From: a virus
Reading direction: 5' to 3' (one strand)
Length of the DNA: 64,000 nt
Virus record (IMG/VR): IMGVR_UViG_3300006923_000006
Location: 1-64,000 of that record
In this document: piece by piece, positions 63,032-64,000 of the stretch
Layout of the letters: every line of letters begins with the position of its first letter
How positions within the stretch are numbered: position 1 is the first letter of the stretch
Made by a program: the position numbers and the translations under genes
The notes under the pieces: generated by a model
Seen by the model: the letters and a program-made list of their open reading frames with translations, nothing else
Database searches by the model: none
What the model was told of the DNA's origin: nothing

Positions 63032-63967
63032 ATGAGACATTTATTTTTACTATCGCCCATGAAAACGGGTTCTACTATTATGTGGAAAATGCTACGCGAC
63101 TGTAGTAATGTTGCTGCAATGGAGTTAGACGAAGGTGAAAAATACTGGTGTCAATACCCACACTATCTACATCCTTGGGCACCCGTCACAGGTTGTCACG
63201 GCTTACCTACTAGGAATGTCGGTTTATACGAATCCGAATCAAGATACCCGTGGGACAGAATTAAAGAAGTATGGAACACAGCGTGGGATAAGAAAAACGA
63301 CGACAGACTTTATGTTGAAAAATCTCCACCAAATGTTTTCCGATGGGAAATGCTAGACAGAGAATTTGAAAACTGTTTCTTTATTGCGATATTAAGAAAT
63401 CCTTACTCTTGGATTGAGTCTATGATAGACCACTTTGGTAGTAAAGATAAAATAATGGCTGCTGAACATTTTGTAACAGACTGGGTAACATACACCTTGC
63501 GAGTTAAACAAGCAAAAGAAGCGTTGGGCGACCGAATGTTGATTACTCAATACGAAAATTTAGATGGTTTGCTGGATTTTGCAGAGATTGTGCCGGAAAT
63601 TTCCGAGATAAAACTTGACACCCTGGTGAACAACACGTATACTCGTATTGAACATATGACGTTGGCGAGATTGAAAATTATTTCTAAAACCTTTTTAGGT
63701 GATTGCAAGTCTTACAGACATGTCGCGTCATTACAGCAAATGCAAGAAGCGTTGTTATTTTCTAAGTACGGATTGTTGAATACAGAATACGGAACAGATA
63801 AGAGAGTTTTGCCTGTATCTCAAAAGTGGACTGGTGATTACTTGTTAAAGTATGAAAAGTTTAGAAACGACAGATTTACAGATTGGACAAACAATGGTAT
63901 GCCTGAATGGATGTTAAATTTAGGTATTTATGACAAAGTACTAGTTGATATTGTAGAAAGTTGTTAA
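63032..63967 (+). CDS. Sulfotransferase-like protein (311 aa)
   Basis: LLSPMKTGSTIMWKML is the PAPS 5'-phosphosulfate loop, VEKSPPNVFRWEML the second substrate motif and AILRNPYSWIESMI the 3'-phosphate motif. ATG 63032 is chosen, since the upstream TTG lies within the tRNA. Translation from an mRNA whose 5' end is made by tRNA processing would leave almost no leader. Confidence 0.85.
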   Translation: MRHLFLLSPMKTGSTIMWKMLRDCSNVAAMELDEGEKYWCQYPHYLHPWAPVTGCHGLPTRNVGLYESESRYPWDRIKEVWNTAWDKKNDDRLYVEKSPPNVFRWEMLDREFENCFFIAILRNPYSWIESMIDHFGSKDKIMAAEHFVTDWVTYTLRVKQAKEALGDRMLITQYENLDGLLDFAEIVPEISEIKLDTLVNNTYTRIEHMTLARLKIISKTFLGDCKSYRHVASLQQMQEALLFSKYGLLNTEYGTDKRVLPVSQKWTGDYLLKYEKFRNDRFTDWTNNGMPEWMLNLGIYDKVLVDIVESC

Positions 63968-63968
63968 T

Positions 63969-64000
63969 ATGAAAGCTAAATTTTACCAAGTTGGTGGTTG
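63969..64000 (+). CDS. Start of a probable tRNA/poly(A) nucleotidyltransferase (partial)
   Basis: The window ends after MKAKFYQVGG. FYQVGG is the usual opening of the head domain of CCA-adding and poly(A) polymerase-like enzymes (LVGGxVRD) seen in phages. With only 10 residues this is tentative, but it fits the tRNA-rich surroundings. Confidence 0.45.
   Translation, partial: MKAKFYQVGG

Noticed and set aside
1-64000. CRISPR array, insertion sequence or transposase
   Set aside because: I looked for regularly spaced direct repeats and for terminal inverted repeats flanking a transposase gene and found none. The repeated units seen are promoters and leaders.

Overview
The window is a gene-dense, AT-rich stretch of what looks like a very large tailed phage (or a prophage/plasmid-phage of that type). 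Almost every gene lies on the + strand, neighbours overlap by 1-10 bases (ATGA, TAATG, TTGA junctions), and the mix is phage-like: many proteins under 150 residues, an ArdC-type anti-restriction protein, a GP88-family protein, DNA methyltransferases, thymidylate synthase, a ClpP-like protease, a sigma-like factor, several tRNAs and a tmRNA. Secreted trypsin-like and papain-like proteases, a PKD-type secreted protein with a Pro-Thr linker, and permuted papain-fold proteins suggest a host with an elaborate envelope. A planctomycete is my guess, not something the sequence proves.

Layout. (1) 1-13 kb: short, mostly unknown early-type genes. Many have their own sigma70-like promoter with a 16-bp spacer and a recurring AGCC-GATACT -10 region. 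Recognisable genes are an ArdC-like protein (3160), a SprT-like protein (10831) and a GP88-like protein (12051). Small structured RNAs sit between genes, including a tRNA-like element whose T-arm precedes its D-arm (2561-2671). (2) 13-19 kb: more small genes, two tRNA-like genes carrying long insertions (14959-15136, 15991-16139), and intrinsic terminators. (3) 19-33 kb: the most coherent part. NMN adenylyltransferase, nicotinamide phosphoribosyltransferase and Nudix hydrolase (NAD+ synthesis/ADP-ribose handling) are followed by a Thg1-like 3'-5' polymerase and an Rnl5-type RNA ligase. Next come two DNA methyltransferases, a PARP with a WGR domain, a WGR-fused ATP-dependent polynucleotide ligase, a macro-domain protein, and a polynucleotide kinase next to a T4 Rnl1-type RNA ligase. 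(4) 33-44 kb: a metallophosphoesterase with an apparent +1 frameshift, a deoxyribosyltransferase-like protein, glycosyltransferases, a sulfotransferase and a methyltransferase (surface glycan modification). These are followed by a complete tmRNA (38553-38846), a RlaP-like nucleotidyltransferase, a CinA/PncC-like protein, a sigma-like factor and ThyA. (5) 45-52 kb: ClpP-like protease, DeoC-like protein, a probable virion protein with a strong terminator, then a run of exported hydrolases. (6) 51-64 kb: radical SAM protein, a GC-rich foreign-looking gene beside tRNA-Leu and an HNH endonuclease remnant, tRNA-Lys, GMP reductase, MazG-like, saccharopine-dehydrogenase-like, class II fructose-1,6-bisphosphatase, a secreted serine protease, an SGNH hydrolase, a HAD phosphatase, tRNA-Arg, tRNA-Met, a second sulfotransferase, and the start of a probable tRNA nucleotidyltransferase at the right edge.

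Together the recognisable genes suggest a phage that protects two host resources: NAD+ (rebuilt by NAMPT/NMNAT and also used by its own PARP, with a macro domain to act on the product) and the translation apparatus (tRNAs, tmRNA, two RNA ligases, kinase, Thg1-like and RlaP-like polymerases, probable CCA-adding enzyme). Every tRNA-like element with an insertion or permutation would need cutting and ligation to become a normal tRNA, and the window encodes candidate ligases. That link is an inference.
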